Source: RYN-230 sp963837515
GTDB taxonomy: Bacteria > Actinomycetota > Actinomycetes > Streptosporangiales > Streptosporangiaceae
Assembly (NCBI GenBank): GCA_963837515.1
Contig: CAWINT010000005.1
Coordinates: forward strand, 434,001 to 498,000
Direction: 5' to 3'
DNA length: 64,000 nucleotides
Shown piece after piece: positions 1-8,391 of this stretch (the stretch's first letter is position 1; every line of letters starts with the position of its first letter). A program made the position numbers and the translations under genes. The notes below the pieces were generated by a model. It saw only the letters and a list, made by a program, of their open reading frames with translations. It searched no databases and had not been told where the DNA came from.

Positions 1-1839
1 GGCACCCGCCCGCGCCCGGCCTACAACCCGGCGCGGTGGTCGCTGCGGCAGCGGGAGCTGGCCAAGCACGAGGAATTGGCCGCCGCGGGGCACCGGGTTG
101 GGCTGAGCACGCTGAAGCGGCTGCGTGGCCGCTACGAACGCGAGGGCCTGTGGGGCGTGATCGACCACCGGGCCTCCCGCCAGCACAGCCCGGTGGGCTG
201 GGCCGACCGCGGGTGGTGGAGGCCACCCGGCGTGCCATCGCCGAGGAGACCGACCGCTCGACCGGCACGGTGGGGCGGCTGCGCCGCCGGGTGGCCCAAC
301 TGCTGGCCGAGGCTGCCGCCGAGACCGGCGAGGCCGCGCCGCCGTTGCCGCCGGAGCGCAGCTTCTACCGGCTGGTGGCCCGGCTGGCCGCTGGCAGGCA
401 CACCTTCGGCTCGGCCCGCACCCGCCGGTCGCTGGCCGGCCAGCCGGAGGGGCCGTTCGGCACGGTGACTGCAGCCCGGCCGGGTGAATGGACGCAGATC
501 GATTCCACCCCGCTGGATGTGCGGGTGGTGCTCGACGACGGGACCGTGGACCGGGTGGAGCTGACCGGGCTGGTCGATCAGGCCACCCGCACCCTGGCCG
601 CGGCGGTGCTGCGCCCGACGACCAAGGCCGTACGCGGCGCTGCTGCTGGCCCGGGCGCTGACGCCTGAGCCGATGCGCCCGGGCTGGGCTGATGCGCTGC
701 GGCTGACTCGCTCGGTGTTGCCGCACCAGAGCCTGACCGCGATCGATGAGCGGCTGGCACACGCCGCGGCCCGGCCGGTGATCGTGCCGGAGACGATCGT
801 GTGTGACCACGGCAAGGCCTACCTGTCGGCGACGTTCCGCGCCGCCTGCCGGTCGCTGGGGATCAGCCTGGCCCCGGCGCACCCGCACACCCCAACGGAC
901 AAGCCGGTCATCGAACGCACCCTGGGGTCAGTGTCAACGCTGTTCGCCCAGTACGTGGCCGGTTATGTCGGCTGCAGCGTGGAGCGCCGCGGGAAGGACG
1001 CCGAGGCAGGCGCGATCTGGTCGATGGCCGAGTTGCAGGCGCTGCTGGATGAGTGGGTCGTCGCGGTTTGGCAGAACCGCCCGCACGACGGGCTGCGTGA
1101 CCCGCTGGCCCCGGGTAAGGCGCTGACCCCCAACGAGCGGTATGCGGCCCTGATCGACGCCGCCGGGTATGTCCCGGTCCCGCTCAGCCCCGGAGGACTA
1201 CATCGAGCTACTCCCGGCCACCTGGCGGGTGATGAACTCCTACGGGGTCAAGGTCGGCCTACGGACTTACGACGGCGGCGAGCTCAACCCCTACCGGCGC
1301 CAGCATTCGGGGATCGAGGCCAAAAGCGGCCGGTGGGAGGTCCGTTACGACCCCTACGACATCTCCCGGGTCTGGATCCGCAACCACCATCACGGCGGCT
1401 GGCTGACCGCGACCTGGAAGCACCTGCGCACGGCCCGGTGCCGTTCGGTGAGCAGGCCTGGAACCACGCCCGGCAGTTGCTGGCCGCCCGCGGCAGCGAC
1501 CCGGCCACCGAGGCCGAGATCGCCGCCGCGGCCGCGGACTTGCTCGATCGCGCCGGCAAGGGTCCCGAGCCCGGGCCAGGCGGACGGGGGCCGGAGCACG
1601 GCAAGGCGGCGGGCGGCACGCGGTCACCGCGTTCACGGCGGGTCGCAGGCCGCGCCGCGGCCACTGCTGCCCCGCAGTGGCCCCGCCCGGAGCCCAGCCC
1701 GGCCGACGACGGCGAGGGCGAAGGCCGCGGTCGGATTGAGCAGCCCGCCGAAGAAGCGACTGAGACCGGCACCACGCCGGCGCAGGTGATCCCGTTGCCG
1801 TTGTTCGACGCCCGCAAGGAGGCCGAGAAATGGTGGTAG
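1..1839 (+). pseudogene. tniA: Frameshifted TniA-type DDE transposase, 5' end off the window
   Basis: This is a Mu/Tn552-type DDE transposase of the TniA (TnsB-like) group, which cuts and joins transposon ends. The reading frame is already open at base 1. The protein can only be followed by changing frame four times, near 205, 630, 1190 and 1425. An N-terminal helix-turn-helix-like part (GLSTLKRLRGRYEREG) lies before the first break. The catalytic residues fall in two frames: first Asp in QIDSTPLDV (about 498), second Asp in CDHGKAY (about 803) and Glu in KPVIERTLG (about 905). A C-terminal Mu-type beta-barrel part (NSYGVKVGLRTYDGG) follows near 1230-1290. The four shifts sum to zero, so the final frame is the original one and runs into tniB with a 10-base overlap. 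Family recognition comes from the motifs plus the tniB/tniQ neighbours. The breaks are seen directly; whether they are mutation or sequencing error is not proven. Confidence 0.8.
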
Positions 1840-2852
1840 TAACTGATACCGGCCAGCTGGAGAACCGCCGCGCCCCGACGACCACGCTGGAGGGGTGGCG
1901 CAGCTTCGTCAACGCCGACCCCTCCGACCTGGCCCTGCTGCCGCGCGAGCGGTGGGAGGCGCTGGATGAGCGGGACCGCCGGGACTACGACGACGCGCGG
2001 ATCGCTCATCACGCTGAGCTGGTGGTGGTGTCCACCTCGGCGATCACCGAGATCACCACCGAGGGGCAGATGCTCGTGCTGATGAACCAGCGGGAGATCG
2101 GCGCCCGCCGCGGGCTGATCGTGTCCGGGGACGCGGCCACCGGCAAGACCACCAGCATCAAGCAGCTCGGCCGCCTCCACGAGCTGCGGGTCCGGGCTCG
2201 GTTCCCGGCCGGGCGGGACCGCATCCCGGTGGTCTACGTGACCTGCCCGCCCAAAGGCTCGCCGCGCAAGCTGGCCATGGAGTTCGCCCGGTTCCTCGGC
2301 CTGCCGCTGCGCACCAGGGCCAACGTCACCGACATCGCTGATGCGGTCTGCCAGGTCCTCGTGGACGCGCGCACCGACCTGGTGCTGGTGGACGAGATCC
2401 ACAACCTCAACCACGGCACCCCGGCCGGGGAGGACCTGTCCGATCATTTGAAGTACTTCACCGAGCACCTGCCCGCCACCTTCATTTACGCCGGCATCGA
2501 CGTGGAACGCTGCGGGGTGTTCACCGGCACCCGCGGCCGGCAGCTCGCCGGGCGGTGCGGGCTGATCTGCACCGGCGCATTCCCCTACCGCGACGAATGG
2601 GCCCAGCTGATCGCCGCCCTGGAGGCCACCCTGCGCCTGCACCGTCACGAGCCCGGCGCCTTGGCGGCTCAGGCCAAGTACCTGCACCAGCGCACCGGTG
2701 GCATGATCGGCAGCCTGACCCACCTGATCCGCGGCGCGGCGATCCGCGCCATTCTGGGCGGCCAGGAGGCGCTCACCCGCCAGCTGCTGGACACCGTCCG
2801 CATCGACCACGCCGCCGAATCGGCCACCCGCCGCGCCAGCAGCACCCGATGA
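1830..2852 (+). CDS. tniB: TniB/TnsC-like AAA+ transposition ATPase
   Basis: An ATPase of the TniB/TnsC group, which in Tn5053/Tn7-like elements binds target DNA and activates the transposase. It is 340 residues and intact. The Walker A motif is GDAATGKTTS (about residue 101) and Walker B is LVLVDEIHN (about residue 186), followed by a conserved block YAGIDVE and a C-terminal GGMIGSLTHLIRGA segment typical of TniB. The ATG overlaps the last ten bases of tniA, and its TGA overlaps the tniQ ATG in ATGA form, so the three genes were one translationally coupled unit. It is the only member of the cassette still open from end to end; without TniA it should be transpositionally inert. Confidence 0.9.
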   Translation: MVVVTDTGQLENRRAPTTTLEGWRSFVNADPSDLALLPRERWEALDERDRRDYDDARIAHHAELVVVSTSAITEITTEGQMLVLMNQREIGARRGLIVSGDAATGKTTSIKQLGRLHELRVRARFPAGRDRIPVVYVTCPPKGSPRKLAMEFARFLGLPLRTRANVTDIADAVCQVLVDARTDLVLVDEIHNLNHGTPAGEDLSDHLKYFTEHLPATFIYAGIDVERCGVFTGTRGRQLAGRCGLICTGAFPYRDEWAQLIAALEATLRLHRHEPGALAAQAKYLHQRTGGMIGSLTHLIRGAAIRAILGGQEALTRQLLDTVRIDHAAESATRRASSTR

Positions 2853-3743
2853 CCCTCAACCTCAACCCGGCCCGGCTGGCCCACTTCACTGACTGGGCCA
2901 CCACCCTGCCGCCCCGCCCGCTGCCGCGCACCGTCACCCCCGTCCCCGGCGAATACCACCTCGACTACATCGCCCGGCTCGCCCGCGCCAACCACCTGGA
3001 GTTTCTGGAACTTACCCACGCTTTGGACGACACCGCTGCGATCACCCTCTACGGCCCCCGCGACTGGAAACAGCATGAGCAGGAGCGTCTGGCGGCCGCC
3101 GCCAGCCAGCCGCTGGCGCGGATCGCCCGGCTCTGGTGGCCCGACCCCCGCGTTTATCTACGCGACCCGGAGGGCTTCCGGCGGATGCTGCGCCCGGCCT
3201 GCCAGCGGTGCACCGCCCGCTATGGCATCACCGAGCCGGTCGCCTGCCACCTGCCACCGCACCTGACCGTCTGCCGCCGCCACCGGCTGTGGACCGGCCC
3301 CTCCGCCCGCACCCACGCCGCCCAGCTCGACGTCAGCCCGCTCCCCGAGATCCTCTGCGCCCAGCGCCGCCATGCCGCCCTGTCGCACAACCCGGACTGG
3401 CGGCGCGCCGGCGCCGCCATCAGCGACGCCACCCACGCCATCCACCAAGCCCTCCGCGACCGCGGCTGGGCCCCGCCACAGCGGCAGCGCCTTCACCAGC
3501 TCGGCCCCGGCACCTGGGCTCAGGACCTCGGCCGCGCCAACCCCCGAACGGCCAGGCAACGGCCCCGGTTCTGTTGCCATCGAGATCGCGATCTACCCCG
3601 ATATCATCCGGCTCGCCACACACAGCCTCCGGGCGCAAAGAGACCGGGCCCGGCCGATGAGCCCGGCTCTGCCAAGCCGTCATAGCCAGCGAGCGGACTG
3701 GGCCACAGCCCCGCGGCAGCCCGAAACTAGGAGCACCAGATGA
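2849..3743 (+). pseudogene. tniQ: TniQ-family target-selection protein, probably frameshifted near its C-terminus
   Basis: A TniQ-like protein; TniQ/TnsD proteins help choose the target site for Tn7- and Tn5053-type elements. The N-terminal 230 residues look intact, with PVPGEYHLDYIARLARAN near the start and a zinc-ribbon-like pattern CQRC followed by CHLPPHLTVCRRH. After about base 3550 the current frame becomes basic and Pro-rich (stop at 3683-3685), while the +1 frame gives a plausible helical end (VAIEIAIYPDIIRLATHSL). That frame stops at 3741-3743, in ATGA overlap with the next gene. I infer a one-base insertion-type shift around 3545-3570. The alternative is a short intact protein ending at 3685. 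Confidence 0.65.
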
Positions 3744-4765
3744 CCAGCAACGCACGTGCGGGCACCCGCATTCTGGGGAGTCTGCGGTCAGAAGATGGCA
3801 CGGGCGTCGTGCGCATGGAGGACCGCTTCGACACCAATACCGGCGACCTGTGGTCGGCGCTCACCGACCCCCGCCGCCTGGCCCGCTGGTACGGCGACGT
3901 CGAGGGCGACCTTCGCCCCGGTGGTGAGTTCCACGCGCGCGTTTCCGGCGCCGGGGAAGCCACAGGGCGTGTGGACGCGTGCGAGCCCCCGCAGCGGCTA
4001 CTGCTGACGATGCGCGACGCCGACCCTCAGCCGGGTCAGCCGGACCAGACGGTCATCGAGGCCCAGCTCACCGCCGACGGCAGCCAGACCATCCTGGTCA
4101 TCGAGGAACGGGGCCTGCCCCTGGACCTGCTCGCCGCCTACGGGGCCGGGGTGCAGATCCACGTGGAAAACCTCGCCGCCCACCTCGCCGGCCGCGAGCG
4201 CGCCGACACCGACACGCGGTGGAACGAGCTCCTGCCCGCCTATCAGGATCTGGCGGGCAACCCGGTCTGGCAGGCCGAGCGAGCCACCCTCACGGCGTTC
4301 CTCCAGGCCCAGCGCCGCAGCGTCCTGGCGATCATCGAGGGCCTCAGCGACGACCAGGCCCGGCAGGCCGTCCTGCCGAGCGGATGGACGCCGCTGGGCC
4401 TCATCGAGCATCTCGGGGGCGCCGAGTATTTCTGGTTCCAGATAGTCCTCGCCGGCCGGGCGGCCCCGCTGGGGCCGCCAAGCGAGGACGACAGCGAGGG
4501 CGGCCCCTTCGTCACCGAAGACCCGATGCCGGAGGTTCTCGCGTTCTACCAGCAGCAATGCGCGGCCTCCGACGAGGTGCTGGCCCGGACCGCGCTCACC
4601 GCCAGCCCCTCCGGCGAAGTCCCTTCCCACCTGGCAGTAGCAGACGACATCCACACAGCCCGGGACATCATCCTGCACATGATCGAGGAAACCGCACGCC
4701 ACGCCGGACACCTCGACCTCGCCCGAGAACTCATCGACGGACACACCGGTCTCGGCCCGCGGTGA
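3740..4765 (+). CDS. SRPBCC (AHSA1-like) plus DinB-like fusion protein
   Basis: A 341-residue two-domain protein. Residues about 20-150 match the SRPBCC/activator-of-Hsp90-ATPase-like fold (RFDTNTGDLWSALTDPRRLARWYGDV, then GEFHARVSG), a ligand-binding cavity fold common in actinobacterial stress and detoxification proteins. Residues about 165-335 match the DinB/DUF664 four-helix fold (AQRRSVLAIIEGLSDDQAR, HLGGAEYFWF, and HMIEETARHAGHLDLARELIDG), which includes thiol-dependent transferases and uses a His triad for metal: here in EHLGGAE, EETARHAGH. A Shine-Dalgarno AGGAGC lies 6-10 bases before the ATG, and the ATG overlaps the TGA of the restored tniQ frame. The substrate is unknown. It may be cargo of the transposon. 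Confidence 0.85.
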   Translation: MTSNARAGTRILGSLRSEDGTGVVRMEDRFDTNTGDLWSALTDPRRLARWYGDVEGDLRPGGEFHARVSGAGEATGRVDACEPPQRLLLTMRDADPQPGQPDQTVIEAQLTADGSQTILVIEERGLPLDLLAAYGAGVQIHVENLAAHLAGRERADTDTRWNELLPAYQDLAGNPVWQAERATLTAFLQAQRRSVLAIIEGLSDDQARQAVLPSGWTPLGLIEHLGGAEYFWFQIVLAGRAAPLGPPSEDDSEGGPFVTEDPMPEVLAFYQQQCAASDEVLARTALTASPSGEVPSHLAVADDIHTARDIILHMIEETARHAGHLDLARELIDGHTGLGPR

Positions 4766-5023
4766 TCACGAATGGTGCCATCACCCGAGCGGGACATCCA
4801 CTGACGCCGTCCCGAGGCCTGGACAACTTCGGTGGGGGGCAGCAACGCGGCCGGGCATCCCTAATCGCAGATCTCAGGCCGCCAAGATGTCAGCGGCCCA
4901 GGCGAAATGGCTCAAATTCGCTGGCAGACGGGCACCTTCAACTGCACAAGGCCTTGCCACTCAAACGAGCCACCCCAGGTCAGCAGCTGCGGTGGTTAGA
5001 TCGTGGAAGGACACGTAGCTGGG
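4766..5023. other. 258-base gap with a possible transposon-end remnant
   Basis: No gene is visible here. Composition is less GC-rich than its surroundings. At 4888-4930 the sequence starts TGTCAGCGGCCCAGG and then contains GCGAA and TTCGC arms ten bases apart. A TGT-starting end of this kind is usual for Tn7/Tn5053-like and IS21-like elements, but its orientation would make it a left end, and no partner was found. It may mark the junction between the mobile segment and the two-component genes. Confidence 0.3.
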
Positions 5024-6550
5024 TCACACCAGGCCGGGCTCAGGCTGAGGTTCAGGGGCGGCGCCGTCCTGGGGTGCGGCCGGATGAGTGGGAGCGGCGG
5101 GCAGCGTGAGGGTGACGCGCAGGCCGTGGGGCTGGTTGGCGGTGGCGCTGACCTGGCCGTCGTGCGCGGCGGCGACCGCGGCCACGATGGCCAGGCCCAG
5201 GCCGGAGCCGCGCCGCCGGGACGGCACCCCGGCGCGGTAGAACCGGTCGAAGATGCGCGGCAACTGGTCCGCCGGCACGCCGGGGCCGTCGTCGCTGACC
5301 TCAAGGACCACCTGGCCGTCCCGCGCGCTGGCGAAGAGCGTGGCCGTGCCGCCCTCAGGGGTGTGCGCGGTCACGTTGCCGAGGATGTTGTCGATGGCCC
5401 GGCGGAGCAGCTCCTCGTCCCCGGTGACCTCCAGCGCGCCGGTGATGTCGCACTGCCAGAGCCGGTCCGGGCTGGCGGTCCGGGCGCGCTGCACGCACTC
5501 GGTGGCCAGCGCGCCGACGTCGATCGGCTCGCACCGCTGGCCGGGGTGCTGATCGAGCCGGGCCAGCCGGAGCATACCGTCGACCAGGCCGCCCATCCGC
5601 TGGGCTTCCAGGGTGATCCGGCGCATCGCCTCGTCAACCTGGTCGCGGCGGGGCAGCGCGCCCTGCTGGTAAAGCTCCGCGTTGGCGCGCAGCGAGGCGA
5701 GTGGGGTGCGCAGCTCGTGGCTGGCGTCGGCGAAGAACCGGCGGGTGGCCTCCTGCCCGGCCTCCCGCTCGGCCACGAAGTCCTCGATGCGGGCCAGCAT
5801 CCCATTCAGGGCCCCCGCGAGCCGGCCGATCTCGGTCCGCGGATCGTGCGGGCTGACCCGCTCGGTCAGGTCACCAGCGCTGATCTTGTCGGCCTGGTCG
5901 GCCATCACCTCCACCGGCCGCAGCCCGCGGCGCATCACCCAGGCGGCGCCCCCGGCGGCGATCGCCCCAGCGGCCGCCGAGCCGATGATCAGGATGAGCT
6001 CAAGCTGCCCGACCGTCTTATTGACGTGGGCCACGCTGGTGGTGGCGTAGACGATGCCAAGGCCGGGAAACGCTTCCGCCATCAGCCGGACGTGGCTGTT
6101 TCCGTTTCGGCTGGGCACGGTCACGCCGCGCTGACTCCGTGCCAGGGCCGGAAGACCCGCCGGGAGGCGGGGGACGAGGTCCCGGCCGGCCCTGATCGTC
6201 ATCGTCGGCCTGCTGCCGGACAGGGTCACGACCTCGAACTGGCCGAGCTCTCCCGGCAGGAACCCCCTCGGCCCGGTGATGATCTTTGTGGTCTTGCCGG
6301 GCGTCGATTTCCACGGGATCGGCCGGGAACGCGGCTGGACGTGGGCAGCGGGCACCCTGGCCGGCACGGGCAGGACCCGGTACAGGCTCAGCACCTCCTG
6401 GAGCTGCTGGTCGGTCTGGCCGATCAGGTAGCCGCGCAGTGCGGTGACGGCGGCGATGTCGAACGCGGCCAGCGCGACCAGGGTGACGGCGAGGACCCCG
6501 AGCAGCACCCGGGTGCGCAGCTTGGCCCGGCGGGGCAGGTGGAGTCTCAT
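5024..6550 (-). CDS. Membrane sensor histidine kinase
   Basis: An EnvZ/BaeS-like sensor kinase of 508 residues that should phosphorylate the adjacent response regulator. Order: short basic N-terminus, membrane helix (about 14-34), an extracellular sensing domain of about 130 residues, second membrane helix (LILIIGSAAAGAIAAGGAAWV), HAMP, HisKA with FFADASHELRTPLASL, then HATPase with N box NILGNVTAHTPEGG, DDGPGVP and GSGLGLAI. The start was placed at 6550 because the ATG overlaps the regulator's TGA in ATGA form; the longer open frame upstream runs antisense-like through the regulator. The C-terminal Pro-rich tail is ordinary for the lineage. The signal sensed is unknown, but the divergent lipoprotein/exporter operon suggests cell-envelope stress. 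Confidence 0.93.
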   Translation of the reverse strand: MRLHLPRRAKLRTRVLLGVLAVTLVALAAFDIAAVTALRGYLIGQTDQQLQEVLSLYRVLPVPARVPAAHVQPRSRPIPWKSTPGKTTKIITGPRGFLPGELGQFEVVTLSGSRPTMTIRAGRDLVPRLPAGLPALARSQRGVTVPSRNGNSHVRLMAEAFPGLGIVYATTSVAHVNKTVGQLELILIIGSAAAGAIAAGGAAWVMRRGLRPVEVMADQADKISAGDLTERVSPHDPRTEIGRLAGALNGMLARIEDFVAEREAGQEATRRFFADASHELRTPLASLRANAELYQQGALPRRDQVDEAMRRITLEAQRMGGLVDGMLRLARLDQHPGQRCEPIDVGALATECVQRARTASPDRLWQCDITGALEVTGDEELLRRAIDNILGNVTAHTPEGGTATLFASARDGQVVLEVSDDGPGVPADQLPRIFDRFYRAGVPSRRRGSGLGLAIVAAVAAAHDGQVSATANQPHGLRVTLTLPAAPTHPAAPQDGAAPEPQPEPGLV

Positions 6551-7269
6551 GGCTGCTCGCGGGGCAGCCGGAGGCTGTAGCCGACGCCACGCTGGGTGTG
6601 GATCACGTCGGGGCCGTAGGCGGCCAGCTTGCGCCGCAGGTAGGCGATGTAGGTGGCGACCACCGTGCTGGACCCGCCGAAGTCGTAGTCCCACACGTGG
6701 TCCAGCAGCTGGGCCCGGGTCAGTACCCGGCCCGGGTTGAGCAGCAGGTAGCGGAGCAGCCGGAACTCGGTCGGCGACAGCTCGACCGGGTGGCCCGCCC
6801 GGTGGACCTCGTAGGAGTCCTGGTCCAGCTCGATGTCCGCGAACCTGAGCACCGGGCCGCCGGCCTCGTCGCGGCGGGTGCGGCGGAGCACCGTGCGGAT
6901 CCGGGCGGCCAGTTCTTCCAGGCCGAACGGCTTGGTCATGTAGTCGTCGCCGCCCAGGGTGAGCCCGGTGACCTTGTCGTCCTGGGCGTCCTTGGCGGTC
7001 AGGAAGATGACCGGAAGCCGGCTGCCGTCCCGGCGCAGCCGCCGGACCACCTCGAACCCGTCGGTGTCGGGCAGCATCACGTCGAGCACGGCCAGGTCGA
7101 ATGGCCGCTCGCGGGCCAGCCGCAGCGCGTCGGTGCCGTTGTCCGCGGTGGTGACGTGGAAGCCCAGGAAGGTCAGTGACGCGGCGACCGCGTCGCGCAG
7201 GAATGGCTCGTCGTCGACGACCAGCAGCTGGCCCTGATCGGCGGCCGGTGCCGCTGCCGGTTCAGCCAT
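6547..7269 (-). CDS. OmpR/PhoB-family response regulator
   Basis: A DNA-binding response regulator of 240 residues. The receiver holds the acidic pair in LLVVDDEPF, the phosphoacceptor Asp in AVLDVMLPDTDG, the conserved Thr in IFLTAKD and Lys in DYMTKPFG. A winged-helix C-terminal domain follows (SPTEFRLLRYLLLNPGRVLTRAQLL ... STVVATYIAYLRRKL, then TQRGVGYSL). The ATG at 7269 is preceded by GGAGGGCGTC. It is the first gene of a two-gene operon with the kinase and is divergent from the lipoprotein/MacAB-like operon. Direct repeats matching the usual 11-base half-site spacing of this family lie in the shared intergenic region, so autoregulation and control of the exporter are likely but inferred. 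Confidence 0.94.
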   Translation of the reverse strand: MAEPAAAPAADQGQLLVVDDEPFLRDAVAASLTFLGFHVTTADNGTDALRLARERPFDLAVLDVMLPDTDGFEVVRRLRRDGSRLPVIFLTAKDAQDDKVTGLTLGGDDYMTKPFGLEELAARIRTVLRRTRRDEAGGPVLRFADIELDQDSYEVHRAGHPVELSPTEFRLLRYLLLNPGRVLTRAQLLDHVWDYDFGGSSTVVATYIAYLRRKLAAYGPDVIHTQRGVGYSLRLPREQP

Positions 7270-7329
7270 GACGCCCTCCTTGCCCGTACCCCATATCACC
7301 ACCGGAACGCCAGGCCCGGCTGTGACCTG

Positions 7330-7384
7330 CGTGTGAATTTCATGTGAGACCCGTGACTTCGGCCACTCACACGGAACTCACACG
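7330..7384. promoter_or_regulatory. Inverted pair of TGTGA direct repeats, candidate response-regulator operator
   Basis: At 7330-7348 the plus strand reads CGTGTGAATTTCATGTGAG. At 7366-7384 the complement reads CGTGTGAGTTCCGTGTGAG. Each block holds two TGTGA half-sites spaced 11 bases start to start (one helical turn), and the two blocks face each other across 17 bases. OmpR-family regulators bind direct repeats of this spacing. The blocks sit between the regulator start (7269) and the first lipoprotein start (7469), one facing each operon. Confidence 0.65.
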
Positions 7385-7468
7385 CCATCCGTGCGATAGT
7401 CCGATTCCTGTCGTCCAGGCTGGATCCCAGGAAGGATCGTTCACTCCACGGTAAGGGCGGATTCCCCC

Positions 7469-7877
7469 ATGAACGAGCACGCCGGCGGCACGCGGCGGCA
7501 AGGTGGACGTCGGCGGCCCGGCCGCCCGGCCGCGGCACTGGCCCGGGCCGCGCTGGCCGGGCTCACCGTGCTGGCCGCGGGCTGCGGCGGCTCGCCGTCG
7601 GCCACCCCGAGCGCCAGCCACGGCCTGCCGACCGTGCAGATGCTGGACTCCGGCGTGCCAGCACCGGCTGCCGAGGCCGCAGCTGAGCGCGGCCCAGCAG
7701 CAGTCGATGGAGCGCCGCCTGCTCAGCCAGGCGGCGTGCATGCGGGCGCATGGCTACCCGGGCTACCCGGACCCCAGCGTGCAGGCCGGAGGCATCATGC
7801 GGCCACCGCTGCCGGCCAGCATCGACACCAGCTCGCCGCGGTTCCAGGCCGCGGAGAAAGGCTGCCAGGGAGGCTGA
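7469..7877 (+). pseudogene. PDP-motif lipoprotein paralogue 1, frameshifted
   Basis: The first of three tandem related lipoproteins. The ATG at 7469 opens a frame with a typical lipoprotein signal (basic start, then ALAGLTVLAAGCGG) and a Ser/Ala/Pro linker to about residue 70. The conserved part then continues only in the +1 frame, from about base 7680: LSAAQQQSMERRLLSQAACM, then RAHGYPGYPDP and PASIDTSSPRFQAAEKGC, stopping at 7877. The shared motif matches the two downstream paralogues closely, which is why I read this as one gene with a shift near 7675. It would be the promoter-proximal gene of the operon. A programmed shift or a sequencing error cannot be excluded. Confidence 0.7.
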
Positions 7878-7881
7878 TCAG

Positions 7882-8391
7882 ATGAGACCGCTCCGCGCGG
7901 CCGCAGCGGCCGCGTTGGCCCTGACCACGCTGCTGGCCGCGGCGTGCGGCGGCGGCTCCCCGTCCGCCGCACCGGGCGCCAGCCCGGGTCCGGGGAATGT
8001 GCAGCAGTTGGACGCCTTCGCCAAGTGCATGCGCGACCACGGCGTGACGGACTTCTATTTCGCTAATTCGCCGGGCACATCGAATACGGCCACCGAGCTG
8101 AGCATCATGGGGCACTACGTACCCGGCGTGAATCCGCAGACCGCCCAGTTCCGCGCGGCCATGAAGACGTGCAAGCACCTGCTCCCGGGCGGCGGCCCGC
8201 ACAAGATGACCCGCCAGCAGATAGAGAGCCAGGTGAAGTTCGCGGCCTGCATGCGCTCGCACGGCTTCCCGGACTACCCGGATCCCGATGTGCAAAATGG
8301 CATGGTTGTGACACAGCCGCTGCCGTCCGACATCGACACCAGCTCGGCCCAGTTCCAGGCGGCGCAGCAGACATGCAGCACAAACTCGTAG
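7882..8391 (+). CDS. PDP-motif lipoprotein paralogue 2
   Basis: A 169-residue predicted lipoprotein of unknown function. Signal peptide with lipobox LLAAACGGG (Cys about residue 21), short Ser/Pro linker, then a soluble domain with two similar halves: FAKCMRDHGVTDFYF near residue 50 and FAACMRSHGFPDYPDPDV near residue 127. Each half is followed by a Gln-Phe-[RQ]-Ala-A segment with a second Cys (ACK or TC), so four cysteines may form two disulfides. It starts five bases after the stop of paralogue 1 and overlaps paralogue 3 by 19 bases. Such CMR-x-HG-x-P-x-x-PDP proteins recur in actinobacteria beside exporter genes, to my knowledge without a known role. Confidence 0.85.
   Translation: MRPLRAAAAAALALTTLLAAACGGGSPSAAPGASPGPGNVQQLDAFAKCMRDHGVTDFYFANSPGTSNTATELSIMGHYVPGVNPQTAQFRAAMKTCKHLLPGGGPHKMTRQQIESQVKFAACMRSHGFPDYPDPDVQNGMVVTQPLPSDIDTSSAQFQAAQQTCSTNS

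Noticed and set aside
1..3743. Frameshifts in tniA and tniQ as pure sequencing errors
   Set aside because: Most other long genes here are intact at similar GC content, while breaks cluster in mobile or fragmentary genes. Error cannot be fully excluded without resequencing.
4888..4930. TGTCAGCGG motif as the right end of the Tni element
   Set aside because: The TGT is oriented as a left end and no matching inverted partner was seen in the window; kept only as a weak note.
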